49,566 nucleotides of DNA from a bacterium (GCA_024742755.1 JANSXW010000036.1:1-49566), one strand, 5' to 3'; counted from the stretch's first letter, positions 1 to 8,952 are shown. Notes: generated from the letters alone by a model not told the origin. Translations and numbers: made by a program.

Positions 1-1
1 A

Positions 2-772
2 CACCGGATTAAGGAAGAAGGTAAATTCAAATACATTGAGACCCAGGGTGAGGGGCCAAACCTTCTGTTATTGCACGGGCTTTTTGGCGCGCTAAGCAAC
101 TTTGAGGGCATCATTGAGCATTTCAAGAAAACGCACAACGTTATCGTGCCCATACTCCCTATTTTTGAACTTCCCATCCGGAAAGTATCCGTCACCGGAC
201 TAGTCGATTATGTAGTGGACTTCGTTAACTACAAAGCATACGATAAGGTGAACGTGCTTGGCAACTCGCTCGGCGGGCATATTTCCCTGCTCTATGCATT
301 GGCCCAGCCGGACAAGATCAGTTCAATCATTCTGACCGGTAGTTCGGGATTGTTTGAAAGTGCGATGGGGACGAGCTTTCCCAAGCGCGGCGATTACGAC
401 TTCATCAAAACCAAAACGGAAGCGACTTTCTACCGTCCTGAAGTGGCCACCAAAGAACTGGTGGATGAAGTTTTTGATATCGTCAATGACCGCAACAAAG
501 CCATCCGTGTGATCGCCACTGCCAAGTCAGCTGTGCGCCATAATCTCGGGGATAAACTCCATCAGATTGAAGCGCCTACGCTTTTGGTTTGGGGCCGTCA
601 GGATAATATTACGCCAGCCTTTGTAGGGGAGAAGTTCCACGAGCTGATCGAAAATTCGCGTTTGGTGTTTTTGGAAGAATGCGGGCACGCCCCCATGATG
701 GAGCACCCGGAGGTTTTCAATGGCCACCTGCAGGATTTTCTCGCAGAAGTGGCTGCTAAAGAAAATGCTTAG
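2..772 (+). CDS. Alpha/beta-fold hydrolase, 5' end cut off by window edge
   Basis: The reading frame is open from the first complete codon of the window, so the true start lies upstream; 256 codons are visible. The oxyanion HG motif (LLLHGLFG) lies at about 62-85. The nucleophile elbow GNSLGG has its Ser codon at 266-268, the acid Asp (GRQDNITP) is at 602-604 and the His (ECGHAP) at 686-688, so the Ser-Asp-His triad is complete and correctly ordered. Proteins of this size and motif set are soluble esterases, lipases or C-C hydrolases. The substrate cannot be told from sequence. The only internal ATG-like start candidates would remove the oxyanion strand, which supports an upstream start. Family is certain, specificity unknown. 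Confidence 0.85.
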   Translation, partial: HRIKEEGKFKYIETQGEGPNLLLLHGLFGALSNFEGIIEHFKKTHNVIVPILPIFELPIRKVSVTGLVDYVVDFVNYKAYDKVNVLGNSLGGHISLLYALAQPDKISSIILTGSSGLFESAMGTSFPKRGDYDFIKTKTEATFYRPEVATKELVDEVFDIVNDRNKAIRVIATAKSAVRHNLGDKLHQIEAPTLLVWGRQDNITPAFVGEKFHELIENSRLVFLEECGHAPMMEHPEVFNGHLQDFLAEVAAKENA

Positions 773-891
773 CCACCGGCCGCGCGATTTACAAACAGGG
801 AGACTATCTTGCCAATTTTTACGTTACAGGGGTACTTAAGCTCTGTTAACTGCTGATTCCTTTACCTTTACAGGAAGCAAATGCACTGCTG

Positions 892-919
892 TTGTATTTC
901 AGCACGGTGCATCTATTTG
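892..919 (+). promoter_or_regulatory. Possible Bacteroidota-type promoter of the M1 peptidase gene
   Basis: TTG at 892-894, a 17-bp spacer and TCTATTTG at 912-919 give seven of eight matches to the TAnnTTTG -7 box, 21 bp before the ATG. The surrounding sequence also forms an imperfect inverted repeat (TGCAC/GTGCA arms at about 882-911). Confidence 0.35.
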
Positions 920-940
920 TAGTGTAAAACACAACCATAC

Positions 941-3550
941 ATGTCTATTCTAAGAACGTTAATCATTGGCAGCGCGCTATTGCTGTTAGGGAGCTGCGGC
1001 AGCCAGCAAAAAGCTGTGCAGCCTGCGGAGGAAACCATAATGGAGACAGAATTTCGGCAGCTGGATACCATGTTCGTCTCCGCATCCCGTGATCCGGAGC
1101 CGGAAAATTACACCCTGCCCACCTACCAGGCCAGCCATACCCGAACGCACGATCTGATGCACACCATTCTCGATCTGCAGTTTGACTGGGAAGCGGAGCA
1201 GGTCCTGGGCGTCGCTACGCTTACGCTGTCTCCTTACTTTTATCCTTCTGATGAGGTCACTCTCGATGCCAAAGGCTTTGAATTCGAATACATCCGGTTG
1301 AAAGACAGTGACAGCAACCTGGAGTATGACTACGATGGGCGGCAGGTGAAAATCAACCTGGATAAGACTTATAAAAAAGGGGAATCTTATACGCTGGAGA
1401 TCAAATACGTAGCTACGCCGGCAGCGTCCGGTGGCAGTTCAGCCATCACTTCTGATAAGGGGCTGTTCTTTATTGACCCCCGGGATGAAGACCCGGACAA
1501 GCCCACTCAAATCTGGACACAGGGAGAAACCGAGCACAACTCCCGCTGGTTCCCAACCATAGATAAGCCTAATGAGCGCACCACGCAGGAGATGTACGTC
1601 ACTGTGGAGGGCCGCTACGAAGTTTTGTCCAACGGCGTACTGGAAAGCGTGGAGGAGGAAGCCGGGATGAAAACCTGGCATTGGGTCATGGACCAACCGC
1701 ACGCGCCCTACCTGTTCATGCTGGCCATTGGGGAGTTTGCTGTGGTGGAAGACACCTGGGAAGGCAAACCGGTGACTTATTATGTAGAACCTGCGTATGA
1801 AGCGGATGCCGAAGCCATTTTCGCTCATACCAAGGAAATGCTCTCCTTTTTCTCAGATAAACTAGGCGTAAAGTACCCCTGGCAGAAATACGCACAGGTG
1901 GTGGTGCGCGACTATGTTTCCGGTGCCATGGAAAATACAACTGCTGTCATATTTGGTGACTTCGTACAGCGCCACAAGCGGGAGCTTATCGATGATGGCA
2001 ATGACCGTATCGTAGCGCACGAGCTTTTCCACCATTGGTTTGGTGACCTGGTGACTACCGAGAGCTGGGCCAATCTGACCATGAACGAAGGGTTTGCCAA
2101 TTACAGCGAGTACCTTTGGTTTGAGCATAAATACGGCCGGGACTATGCCGATCACCATCTGTTGGGCGAATGGTCGGGTTATCTGAGCTCCGCCCGTGGC
2201 AATCTGCACCCACTTATCCACTTTGGGTACGAAGACAAGGAGGATATGTTTGATGCCCACAGCTACAACAAAGGCGGCTCTGTTTTGCACATGCTGCGCA
2301 ACTATGTGGGCGATGAGGCCTTCTTTGCGGCCCTCAACCTCTACCTGACTGACAATGCCTACACGGCGGTGGAAGCCCACAACCTGCGGCTGGCCTTTGA
2401 GGAAGTGACGGGCGAAGACCTCAACTGGTTCTTCAACCAGTGGTACTTCGAGCAGGGGCACCCGGAGTTGTCCGTCAGCTATGACTTCAACGAGGCAACC
2501 GGGCAGGCAAATGTCACCGTAGAGCAGACTCAAAACCCCGAAATCATGCCCGCCATCTTCCAGTTGCCGGCCGCCATTGATATTTATAAAGCCAATGGTG
2601 AAAAGGTACGGCACGAGGTAATGGTGAACGAACGTAGCCAAACGTTTACTTTCGAGCTGGAAGAAGCTCCCGCTTTGATGCAGTTTGATGCGGACCGGGT
2701 GCTGCTGGCAGAAATGCAGGACAATAAAACTTCAGCTCAATACCTGTTTCAGTACAAAAACGCCCCACGCTTCCTGGACCGCTACGAGGCCGTGCTTGAA
2801 CTTCGGGGGGAGCAGAGCCCTGAGGCACAGCAAGTCATGACCGCTGCACTGGAAGACCCGTTTTGGGCCATCCGGGTAGCCGCCATGCAAAACCTTTCGC
2901 CGGAGTCTGCAGCAGAAGGGAGCAAAATGCTTTCGAAAATGGCCAGTGAAGACCCCCATTCTGAGGTCCGCGCCATGGCCTTCTCTATGCTGGCCGAGCT
3001 GGAGGATGCAAGCGCCATCAGCCTTGCTCAGCAAGCCATTCAGCAAGACTCCGCCTACAGCGTCATTGGGGCCGCCCTGCAGTACCTGACTGTGCTTGAT
3101 CCGGAAGCCGCCCTGGAAATCGCGGATGACCTGGAGCAGCACTCCTCCAGCGATATCCTCCTGGCAGTTGGGGAGTTGTACGCCAGCACCGGCGATGCCA
3201 AGTACCTGCCTTTCTTCAAAAACAACCTGACTGAAGTTAGCGGCTTTTCTGCCATCTACTTTGTGGATGCCTACGTAGAACTGGCGGCCAACAGCGACCT
3301 GGAAACCACCAAGACCGTTGCGGACCACCTGAACACCCTGGCCCTTGGAGAAAGTACTTCCCCATGGATTAAATTCGGGGCTACCCGCGGGCTGAATGAA
3401 ATGCGGAAAGCTTTTGAACAGGCGGAAGAAAAAGAGCAACAGGCTTATGCAAAGACCCTCCTGGAAAGGCTCAAGACTATAAAAGCCAGCGAGAAGAACC
3501 CACAGCTGCTTTCTTTTTACAATCAGATGTTGTCCGACATCAAACCCTGA
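941..3550 (+). CDS. M1 family zinc aminopeptidase, lipoprotein with C-terminal HEAT-like repeats
   Basis: The 869-residue product begins with a lipoprotein signal (LLLLGSCGS, lipidated Cys19), so it probably sits on the outer membrane. The M1 N-terminal beta domain is followed by the exopeptidase motif GAMEN at 328-332, the zinc site HELFH at 360-364 with the third ligand Glu383 (18 residues later, as in all M1 enzymes), and a Tyr in SYNKG near 442 that matches the catalytic tyrosine. From about residue 610 the chain becomes alpha-helical repeats of HEAT/ERAP-C type. The expected role is removal of N-terminal residues from peptides at the cell surface. A second, shorter M1 protein lies at 9937. 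The start is the ATG directly before the signal peptide. Confidence 0.93.
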   Translation: MSILRTLIIGSALLLLGSCGSQQKAVQPAEETIMETEFRQLDTMFVSASRDPEPENYTLPTYQASHTRTHDLMHTILDLQFDWEAEQVLGVATLTLSPYFYPSDEVTLDAKGFEFEYIRLKDSDSNLEYDYDGRQVKINLDKTYKKGESYTLEIKYVATPAASGGSSAITSDKGLFFIDPRDEDPDKPTQIWTQGETEHNSRWFPTIDKPNERTTQEMYVTVEGRYEVLSNGVLESVEEEAGMKTWHWVMDQPHAPYLFMLAIGEFAVVEDTWEGKPVTYYVEPAYEADAEAIFAHTKEMLSFFSDKLGVKYPWQKYAQVVVRDYVSGAMENTTAVIFGDFVQRHKRELIDDGNDRIVAHELFHHWFGDLVTTESWANLTMNEGFANYSEYLWFEHKYGRDYADHHLLGEWSGYLSSARGNLHPLIHFGYEDKEDMFDAHSYNKGGSVLHMLRNYVGDEAFFAALNLYLTDNAYTAVEAHNLRLAFEEVTGEDLNWFFNQWYFEQGHPELSVSYDFNEATGQANVTVEQTQNPEIMPAIFQLPAAIDIYKANGEKVRHEVMVNERSQTFTFELEEAPALMQFDADRVLLAEMQDNKTSAQYLFQYKNAPRFLDRYEAVLELRGEQSPEAQQVMTAALEDPFWAIRVAAMQNLSPESAAEGSKMLSKMASEDPHSEVRAMAFSMLAELEDASAISLAQQAIQQDSAYSVIGAALQYLTVLDPEAALEIADDLEQHSSSDILLAVGELYASTGDAKYLPFFKNNLTEVSGFSAIYFVDAYVELAANSDLETTKTVADHLNTLALGESTSPWIKFGATRGLNEMRKAFEQAEEKEQQAYAKTLLERLKTIKASEKNPQLLSFYNQMLSDIKP

Positions 3551-3602
3551 TGTTTTGCCCTCTTGACTTTTCGGTAAAAGCAGCTTATTTTACCCACGTT
3601 TG

Positions 3603-3632
3603 CTAAGGGCCCCGGCGCGCCGGGGCCCTTAG
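3603..3632. terminator. 30-bp perfect palindrome between convergent genes
   Basis: The arms CTAAGGGCCCCGGCG and CGCCGGGGCCCTTAG are exact reverse complements with no spacer. It lies 53 bp after the M1 stop and upstream of the 3' end of the opposing cyclase gene, which fits a bidirectional terminator, although there is no T-run on either side. Confidence 0.6.
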
Positions 3633-3717
3633 ACTATGTTTGGAGCGGGTTCGTCATGAAAATCAAGGAATTGTGCCCGCCTGCTGTGCCAGCATGGCCG
3701 GCAGGGTTCTGGCTAAA

Positions 3718-3759
3718 TCTTTTTTAGCGCGTTTGGCGGGTCAAATAAGCTAAAAAAGA
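3718..3759. repeat. 11-bp inverted repeat in a 306-bp intergenic region
   Basis: TCTTTTTTAGC (3718-3728) and GCTAAAAAAGA (3749-3759) are exact reverse complements 20 bp apart. A further short hairpin, CCCCGC-atttca-GCGGGG, is at 3775-3792. With the 3603 palindrome these are all I see between 3551 and 3856; there is no gene. The region separates two convergent genes, so transcription ends on both strands are the simplest reading. Confidence 0.5.
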
Positions 3760-3856
3760 TGACGCCAGAGCCTGCCCCGCATTTCAGCGGGGTTCATAAG
3801 TCCTTGGTTTGCAATAGGAGTAAGCTCCAACCATAGTCTTAGACAGCAAATTCAGG

Positions 3857-5287
3857 TCAGGCTTCGTATGCGGTCGGTGTGGCAACGGTTTTTTCGACAA
3901 AGTACATTTCGACCTCACCGATCCCTTTAGCAGGTACTTTTCCACGCGGGGTGCAGGAAAATGTATCGCCAATCCGGTCGTACGTCGCCTGAGAGATATT
4001 GACCCTTCCGGCTTCCCCTTTGGATTCCAGGCGGGCGGCCAGGTTGACCGTGTCCCCCCAGATGTCGTAAGCAAATTTTCGGGCGCCTACCACTCCGGCC
4101 ACTACCGGCCCGGTATGCAGCCCGATGCGCGCGCTGGAAAAAGGCAGGTCTTTTTGCTGCTGCAGCCATTCCTGCATCGCCAGGGCGGCCCTGACTGCCC
4201 GGTGGGCATCATCAGGATTGGATTCCGGTACTCCGGCGGCTGCCATGTAGGCATCGCCAATGGTCTTGATCTTTTCAATGCCGTGTGCTTCTGCAATTTC
4301 GTCAAAGGCTTTGAAGCAGCGGTCGAGGGCTTCCACCAATTCGGCAGGGGAAAGGCCCTTGGAAATCCGGCTAAAGTCCTTAAAGTCTGAGAAGAGTACC
4401 GTAGCCTCGTCATAGTGCCGGGCAGTGGCCTGGCCATCGGTTTTGAGTTCCTGCGCGACGGATGCCGGAAGGATGTTCAGCAATAACTCCTCAGAGCGCT
4501 TCCGCTCGGTGTCGATGATGCGGTTCTTCCGGCGGGAGTTCAGGTAGAGCCAGGTCAGAATAAGGGCAATGAGGATAATGGCTCCGGCTACAATGCGGCT
4601 GCGGTTGCGTTGGGTGCGCTGTAGCTGCAGCTGGGCTTCCTGTGACTGCAGCTGTTGTTCCTGACGGATGACCATGATGGAGTCTTCCAGCCGGGCCAGG
4701 GAAATGGAGTCGATGGTTTGTTGCTGACGGGCAAGCAGCAGTTCCTGCCGTGCCTGTTCATCGGTGAGGGTTTGCACTTCTTTTTCAAAAGCCTCCCGTT
4801 CTTTTTTGAGGGAGAGGATGGAATCACCAACGGCACGCATGACATCGATCCTGCGCTGTTTCAGTTGCTCCAGGGTGGGGCGTTGTTCTGCCACACCACC
4901 GGGCTGTATGGGCATCTGTGGCTTGTTGTTCAGCCGGCGGGCCAATTGCTGGTATTGGAATTGCAAGGTGTCGTTGGATGCTTCTTGCAGGAGCTCTTCA
5001 GCGGCTTTCATGGCCCTTTTGACTTTCAATTTTTCCCGCCAGTTGAGTGAGCTGGCAGTCTGTTTGCCAAAAAAAGCCTCGGCCTGCAGCAGCCGTGCTT
5101 CTGTTTGAATGGCCAGATCGTCTGCCTTGCGGCCACTGTGGAAGGCTTGTTCCGCCACCTGTGCAGCATCCTGGTAGCGTTCGCGCCCGAGCAATTCCCG
5201 AGCTAATTCCAGTTGAGCATTCCCCTGGGCGGTGACGGCCGATGAAAAAAGCGCCAATAGTCCTGCAGTTAGGAGTATCATTCTCAT
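3857..5287 (-). CDS. Membrane-anchored class III adenylate cyclase with helical periplasmic sensor
   Basis: I start the gene at the ATG at 5287, directly before a signal peptide (RMILLTAGLLALF), rather than 14 codons upstream. The 476-residue product has a signal peptide, TPR-like helices (about 20-125), a coiled coil, one transmembrane helix (about 232-250), a linking helix and a class III cyclase domain (about 290-465). Metal-binding Asp301 and Asp304 (SDFKDF), adenine-selecting Lys341 (IKTIGD) and Asp408 (YDIWG), and transition-state residues Asn415 and Arg419 are all present. The Lys/Asp pair predicts ATP, hence cAMP, not cGMP. The sensor region may detect an envelope signal; this is inference. 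The neighbours do not reveal the stimulus. Confidence 0.88.
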   Translation of the reverse strand: MRMILLTAGLLALFSSAVTAQGNAQLELARELLGRERYQDAAQVAEQAFHSGRKADDLAIQTEARLLQAEAFFGKQTASSLNWREKLKVKRAMKAAEELLQEASNDTLQFQYQQLARRLNNKPQMPIQPGGVAEQRPTLEQLKQRRIDVMRAVGDSILSLKKEREAFEKEVQTLTDEQARQELLLARQQQTIDSISLARLEDSIMVIRQEQQLQSQEAQLQLQRTQRNRSRIVAGAIILIALILTWLYLNSRRKNRIIDTERKRSEELLLNILPASVAQELKTDGQATARHYDEATVLFSDFKDFSRISKGLSPAELVEALDRCFKAFDEIAEAHGIEKIKTIGDAYMAAAGVPESNPDDAHRAVRAALAMQEWLQQQKDLPFSSARIGLHTGPVVAGVVGARKFAYDIWGDTVNLAARLESKGEAGRVNISQATYDRIGDTFSCTPRGKVPAKGIGEVEMYFVEKTVATPTAYEA

Positions 5288-5326
5288 AATAAGGTACTTT
5301 TTGCCAAGGGAGGATCCGACGGAAGC

Positions 5327-5334
5327 CAAATATA
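5327..5334 (-). promoter_or_regulatory. -7 box of the cyclase gene
   Basis: On the minus strand the sequence reads TATATTTG, a perfect TAnnTTTG, 39 bp before the chosen ATG. I find no clear TTG element at the usual distance upstream. Confidence 0.4.
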
Positions 5335-5378
5335 AGGTTTCTCATTGATTTACGCACATCCTGATCCACAATGTCTTG

Positions 5379-5394
5379 CCCCATGAATATGGGG
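5379..5394. repeat. Small hairpin next to a promoter
   Basis: CCCCAT-gaat-ATGGGG is a perfect 6-bp stem with a 4-base loop. It abuts the -33 element at 5395, so it could be an operator or part of the 5' region of the divergent transcripts. Confidence 0.4.
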
Positions 5395-5425
5395 TTTAGA
5401 TTTCGTGTCAGGGGGGCTATATTTG
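5395..5425 (+). promoter_or_regulatory. Promoter candidate firing toward recQ
   Basis: TTTA at 5395-5398, a 19-bp spacer and TATATTTG at 5418-5425. The -7 box is perfect and the spacing equals that of the metH promoter in this window. Transcription would begin near 5432, almost 300 bp before recQ and upstream of two terminators. Confidence 0.45.
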
Positions 5426-5431
5426 TAATCG

Positions 5432-5550
5432 TTAGAATAAGTCAGAAGTTTGAAAACAACCACCTGGTTATAAATCTTCCTTCCTTTATAAACAAGAAGC
5501 GTGTTTAAATGAGGGCTTCCCTTGATCCTCTCTGGGAAGCCCTTTATTTT
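5432..5550 (+). ncRNA. Candidate small RNA of about 120 nt
   Basis: The stretch runs from a plausible promoter (5395-5425) to a strong intrinsic terminator (5513-5550) and has no convincing coding potential. It contains a second hairpin, TTATAAA/TTTATAA (5468-5474 and 5485-5491). It matches no RNA family that I can name from sequence alone. Alternatively it is a long leader of recQ with transcription attenuation. The ends are estimates from the promoter and terminator positions. Confidence 0.4.
5513..5550 (+). terminator. Intrinsic terminator upstream of recQ
   Basis: GGGCTTCCC (5513-5521) pairs perfectly with GGGAAGCCC (5534-5542) and is followed by TTTATTTT. The T-run is on the plus side only, yet no plus-strand protein gene lies upstream, because the neighbouring cyclase points the other way. 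Confidence 0.75.
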
Positions 5551-5607
5551 GGAAGGGAAACTAATCCTCAGTGCCCGTTTTCTTGGGCATTGGACCCAAA
5601 AGTTTCG

Positions 5608-5646
5608 AAGGGCTTTCGGCATAAGCTGAAAGCCCTTACTCTTTTT
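5608..5646 (+). terminator. Second intrinsic terminator upstream of recQ
   Basis: AAGGGCTTTC (5608-5617) pairs perfectly with GAAAGCCCTT (5628-5637), followed by ACTCTTTTT. Between this and the first terminator lies another short hairpin candidate (TGCCC at 5572, GGGCA at 5585) that competes with TTGGG/CCCAA at 5583-5599. Confidence 0.65.
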
Positions 5647-5690
5647 ACGAACATTCGCCGGGCAAAGATGGGGCATTTGCTGATTTTTGT

Positions 5691-5698
5691 TAAATTTG
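5691..5698 (+). promoter_or_regulatory. -7 box of recQ
   Basis: TAAATTTG is a perfect TAnnTTTG 28 bp before the recQ ATG and downstream of both terminators. No clean -33 element is visible. Confidence 0.45.
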
Positions 5699-5726
5699 AG
5701 TTTGTCCCGAAACAAATTGTTAGTTC

Positions 5727-7853
5727 ATGAATATGCCCGCCGCTCAGGATGCGCTCAAAAAATACTTTGGCTACGATACGTTTCGCCCTATGCAGGCGGA
5801 CATCATCGAGCAGGTGTATGCAGGCAAAGACAGCCTGGTCTTAATGCCTACAGGTGGGGGCAAGTCTATTTGCTATCAGGTGCCTGCGGTCACCCTGCCG
5901 GGGACTGCCGTGGTGGTCTCTCCGCTCATTTCTCTGATGAAAGATCAGGTGGAAGCCCTGCGGGCCAATGGGGTGCAGGCGGCCTTTCTCAACAGTTCAC
6001 TCGGTGAAGCAGGCCAACGGGCAGTGGAGGATCAGTTTTTCAACGGAGCACTGCAACTGCTCTATGTCTCTCCGGAAAAACTCACCTCCCGGGACTTTCT
6101 GCCGTTGCTGAAACGGGCAAAAGTGAGCCTGTTTGCCATCGATGAGGCCCACTGTATTTCTTCCTGGGGGCATGACTTCCGGCCGGAATACACCCGCATG
6201 AAATTCCTCAAACAGGAGTTTCGGGACACACCCATACTTGCGCTCACTGCGACGGCTGATAAACTGACCCGGAAAGACATTTTGCAGCAGCTCAATTTGC
6301 CAGACCCGCGGGTGTTCATTGCCTCCTTCGACCGCCCCAATCTCAGCCTGGAGGTGCGCCCCGGGCAGCGCCGCCGCGAGCAAATCCTGCGGTTTATTGG
6401 CAAACGCCCCAATGAGTCGGGCATCGTCTACTGCCTGAGCCGCAAGGGCACCGAACAACTGGCAGAAAAACTGCAGGCTGCCGGCATTAATGCAGATTAT
6501 TACCACGCCGGCCTTTCCCCGGAGGAGCGGGATGCCGTACAGGAAGCTTTCATCAACGATAATACACCGGTCATTTGCGCAACAGTGGCCTTTGGGATGG
6601 GCATCGATAAGTCCAATGTGCGTTGGGTCATCCACTACAACCTGCCTAAGAATATCGAAAGTTACTATCAGGAGATCGGGCGGGCCGGGCGCGATGGCGC
6701 AAAGTCGGATACCCTGCTTTTCTACAGCTACAACGATGTGGCCCTGATGGAAGACATCCTCAAGCAAAATGATAGCGATCAGGTGGACATCAAGCTGGCA
6801 AAGCTGGACCGCATGCGGCAGTTTGCGGAAGCGGTAGGCTGCCGTCGGCGTATCCTGCTCAGTTACTTTGGGGAGGAAGCCACGGAGGACTGTGGCAACT
6901 GCGATATCTGCCGGAACCCGCCGAAGACCGTAGATGGGACAGAGATTGCGCAAAAAGCACTATCCGCAATTTACCGGCTGCGGCAACAGGTGGGCATGAC
7001 GCTGGCAATTGACGTGCTGCGCGGCAGCGGCAAGAAGGAAATCTTTGAACGCGGCTACCAAAACATCAAAACCTACGGTGCCGGCCGCGATATCCCCTTT
7101 CTGGAATGGCAGCACTATATGTTGCAACTGCTGAATTACGGCTACATTGAGATTGCCCACGATGAGCATGGGGTGCTGAAACTGACCCCGGCGAGCAACC
7201 GGGTGCTCTTCGATGGAGAAAAAGTGCCCCTTGTGCGCTTCGCGACCCTTAAAGAACGGCAGGAGGCTGAAAAAGCGCAGGCCAAAACAAAAGCCACCGA
7301 GCGGCAGGGGGTACGGGATGATCTGTTCGAAAAACTCCGGCAGCTGCGGCGTCAGCTGGCACAGGAGAGGGGCGTACCGCCCTACATCATCTTCAGCGAT
7401 AAAACCCTGGAGGAAATGGCAGCCGTGCGGCCTATGACCGACGACGAAATGAAGCGCATCAGCGGGGTAGGGGAGCGCAAACTGCACCTCTATGGCAACT
7501 ACTTTATTGATGCCATCATTGAGCATGTGGGGCCGGCAGCGAGCCGGGGCAAGTCCTCCACTTACCAAATCACCCACGATATGTACCAACGGGGGCTGAG
7601 CGTATCTGAAATTGCACAGAAACGGCAGCTGACCGAAACCACGGTCTATTCCCACCTGGCCATCCTGTTTGAGAAAGGGCAGGACATCAACCTGCACGAA
7701 CTGGTCACGCCCTCAGAGGTCGATCAGGTCATTAAATCCCTTCGATACCTTCAGGAGCCCTATAAGCTGAAGGATGTTTTTGAATACCTGGATGAGCAAA
7801 TTCCTTACTATAAAATCCGGCTGGCGCTGGCTTACTCGAAGCGGGAGGCTTAG
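5727..7853 (+). CDS. recQ: ATP-dependent DNA helicase RecQ
   Basis: The 708-residue protein is a full 3'-5' DNA helicase for recombinational repair. In order: FRPMQ (Q motif region), Walker A MPTGGGKS (Lys46), DEAH box at 139-142, helicase C domain with the GRAGRDG motif, the RQC zinc site Cys372/389/392/395, a winged helix, an HRDC domain (about 530-605), and a C-terminal helix-turn-helix of the HTH_40 kind (about 620-700; SVSEIAQKRQLTETTVYSHL). The C-terminal HTH extends it beyond E. coli RecQ (about 610 residues). The start ATG fits the family N-terminus. The gene seems to carry its own promoter, with an envelope gene 24 bp downstream. Confidence 0.97.
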   Translation: MNMPAAQDALKKYFGYDTFRPMQADIIEQVYAGKDSLVLMPTGGGKSICYQVPAVTLPGTAVVVSPLISLMKDQVEALRANGVQAAFLNSSLGEAGQRAVEDQFFNGALQLLYVSPEKLTSRDFLPLLKRAKVSLFAIDEAHCISSWGHDFRPEYTRMKFLKQEFRDTPILALTATADKLTRKDILQQLNLPDPRVFIASFDRPNLSLEVRPGQRRREQILRFIGKRPNESGIVYCLSRKGTEQLAEKLQAAGINADYYHAGLSPEERDAVQEAFINDNTPVICATVAFGMGIDKSNVRWVIHYNLPKNIESYYQEIGRAGRDGAKSDTLLFYSYNDVALMEDILKQNDSDQVDIKLAKLDRMRQFAEAVGCRRRILLSYFGEEATEDCGNCDICRNPPKTVDGTEIAQKALSAIYRLRQQVGMTLAIDVLRGSGKKEIFERGYQNIKTYGAGRDIPFLEWQHYMLQLLNYGYIEIAHDEHGVLKLTPASNRVLFDGEKVPLVRFATLKERQEAEKAQAKTKATERQGVRDDLFEKLRQLRRQLAQERGVPPYIIFSDKTLEEMAAVRPMTDDEMKRISGVGERKLHLYGNYFIDAIIEHVGPAASRGKSSTYQITHDMYQRGLSVSEIAQKRQLTETTVYSHLAILFEKGQDINLHELVTPSEVDQVIKSLRYLQEPYKLKDVFEYLDEQIPYYKIRLALAYSKREA

Positions 7854-7877
7854 TCCGGGTCTTAAAATTTTCGCGCA

Positions 7878-8952
7878 ATGAAAAAAATGCTACTCTTTGC
7901 TATGCTGTTGCTGACAGTGATTTATACAATAAAAGCTCAGACCGATTTTCGCCCGGGCATGGTTTGGATGGAGGAAGGTGATACCCTGTATGGCAGGATT
8001 GATTACCGGGGGGACCTCTCTCTGGGGCAGGAGTGCCACTTCAAAGGCAGTGCTGATGCCACCGAACAGGTCTTTTCTCCGTTGAAAATCAAAGGCTACC
8101 GTTTTGAGGACGGGCGGCTGTTCGTTGCTGAGGAGTTGGAAGAGCAATGGGCTTTCTTAGAGTGTCTGGTTAATGGGGCGATGGAAGTGTATTACCATCG
8201 GGATGAAGCCGACTCTAATCAGTATTATTTCCGCAAGACTGGTGATACACTGGTGCACTTGCCGTACGTAGAGGAAATCCGGTATTTCGACCGAAATCAG
8301 ATTGAGGGCGCACCGGAAATTAGAGCGGACTATCTTTTTCGTTCAAAGAAGCATATCGGGTTGCTGAAGTTTCACTTGCAGGATGCTCCGGAACTGCAGG
8401 AGCAAATCTCGAAAATTGAAAAGCCCAGCCACCAATCACTGCTCCGGTTGGCCAAACGCTACCATCAGCTCAAAGCGGAGCCCGGGCAGCCCTTAATCAT
8501 CTACAAAAAAAGCATCACCTTTTTTCAAGCCACTTATAGGAGCGGGGGCAGGATTGATGCAGTTCTCCAATACACCAACTGTAGCGGATCAGGGGCATTT
8601 GGCTTACGGGGCTGATCTGTTTTTGGTCATGCCCATGGTGCACGAACGCGTCTTTTTCCGCCTTGGGGTGCAACAAGTCAATCGGCAGCTGGCGGATGAA
8701 AATGAAACAGACACCTTTACTTCCTACAACGTGGAAGTGGGCTATATGCTGCCGGAGACGTTTCGGATACGCCCGTACGCCTCCATTAATCTGCTAAAGC
8801 CGGCCTATTCCGCAGGGGCGTGGGCGCAAATTGCCGGGCCATTTTATGCCGGGCTGCACGGCAATGCTACGTTTTACTTTGGTGGCTTCCGGTGGTTTCC
8901 AACCGACTTATATTACTACTCCTTATCTGCGAGTGTAGGGTATCAGTTTTGA
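7878..8952 (+). pseudogene. Exported beta-barrel-like protein gene, broken by a single-base frameshift
   Basis: The first part (7878-8615) has a signal peptide (MLLLTVIYTIKAQ) and about 200 residues typical of Bacteroidota envelope proteins; its last 30 residues look like junk. Reading the next frame from about 8524 restores a sensible continuation (FFKPLIGAGAGLMQF) that runs to the stop at 8952 and ends in beta-barrel-like strands with a terminal aromatic (SASVGYQF). The switch point is a run of six T at 8520-8525: removing one T gives one 357-residue frame. Either the gene is a recent pseudogene or phase-variable, or the base is a sequencing error. It lies 24 bp after recQ and overlaps the convergent next gene by 10 bp. 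The function is unknown. Confidence 0.75.
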
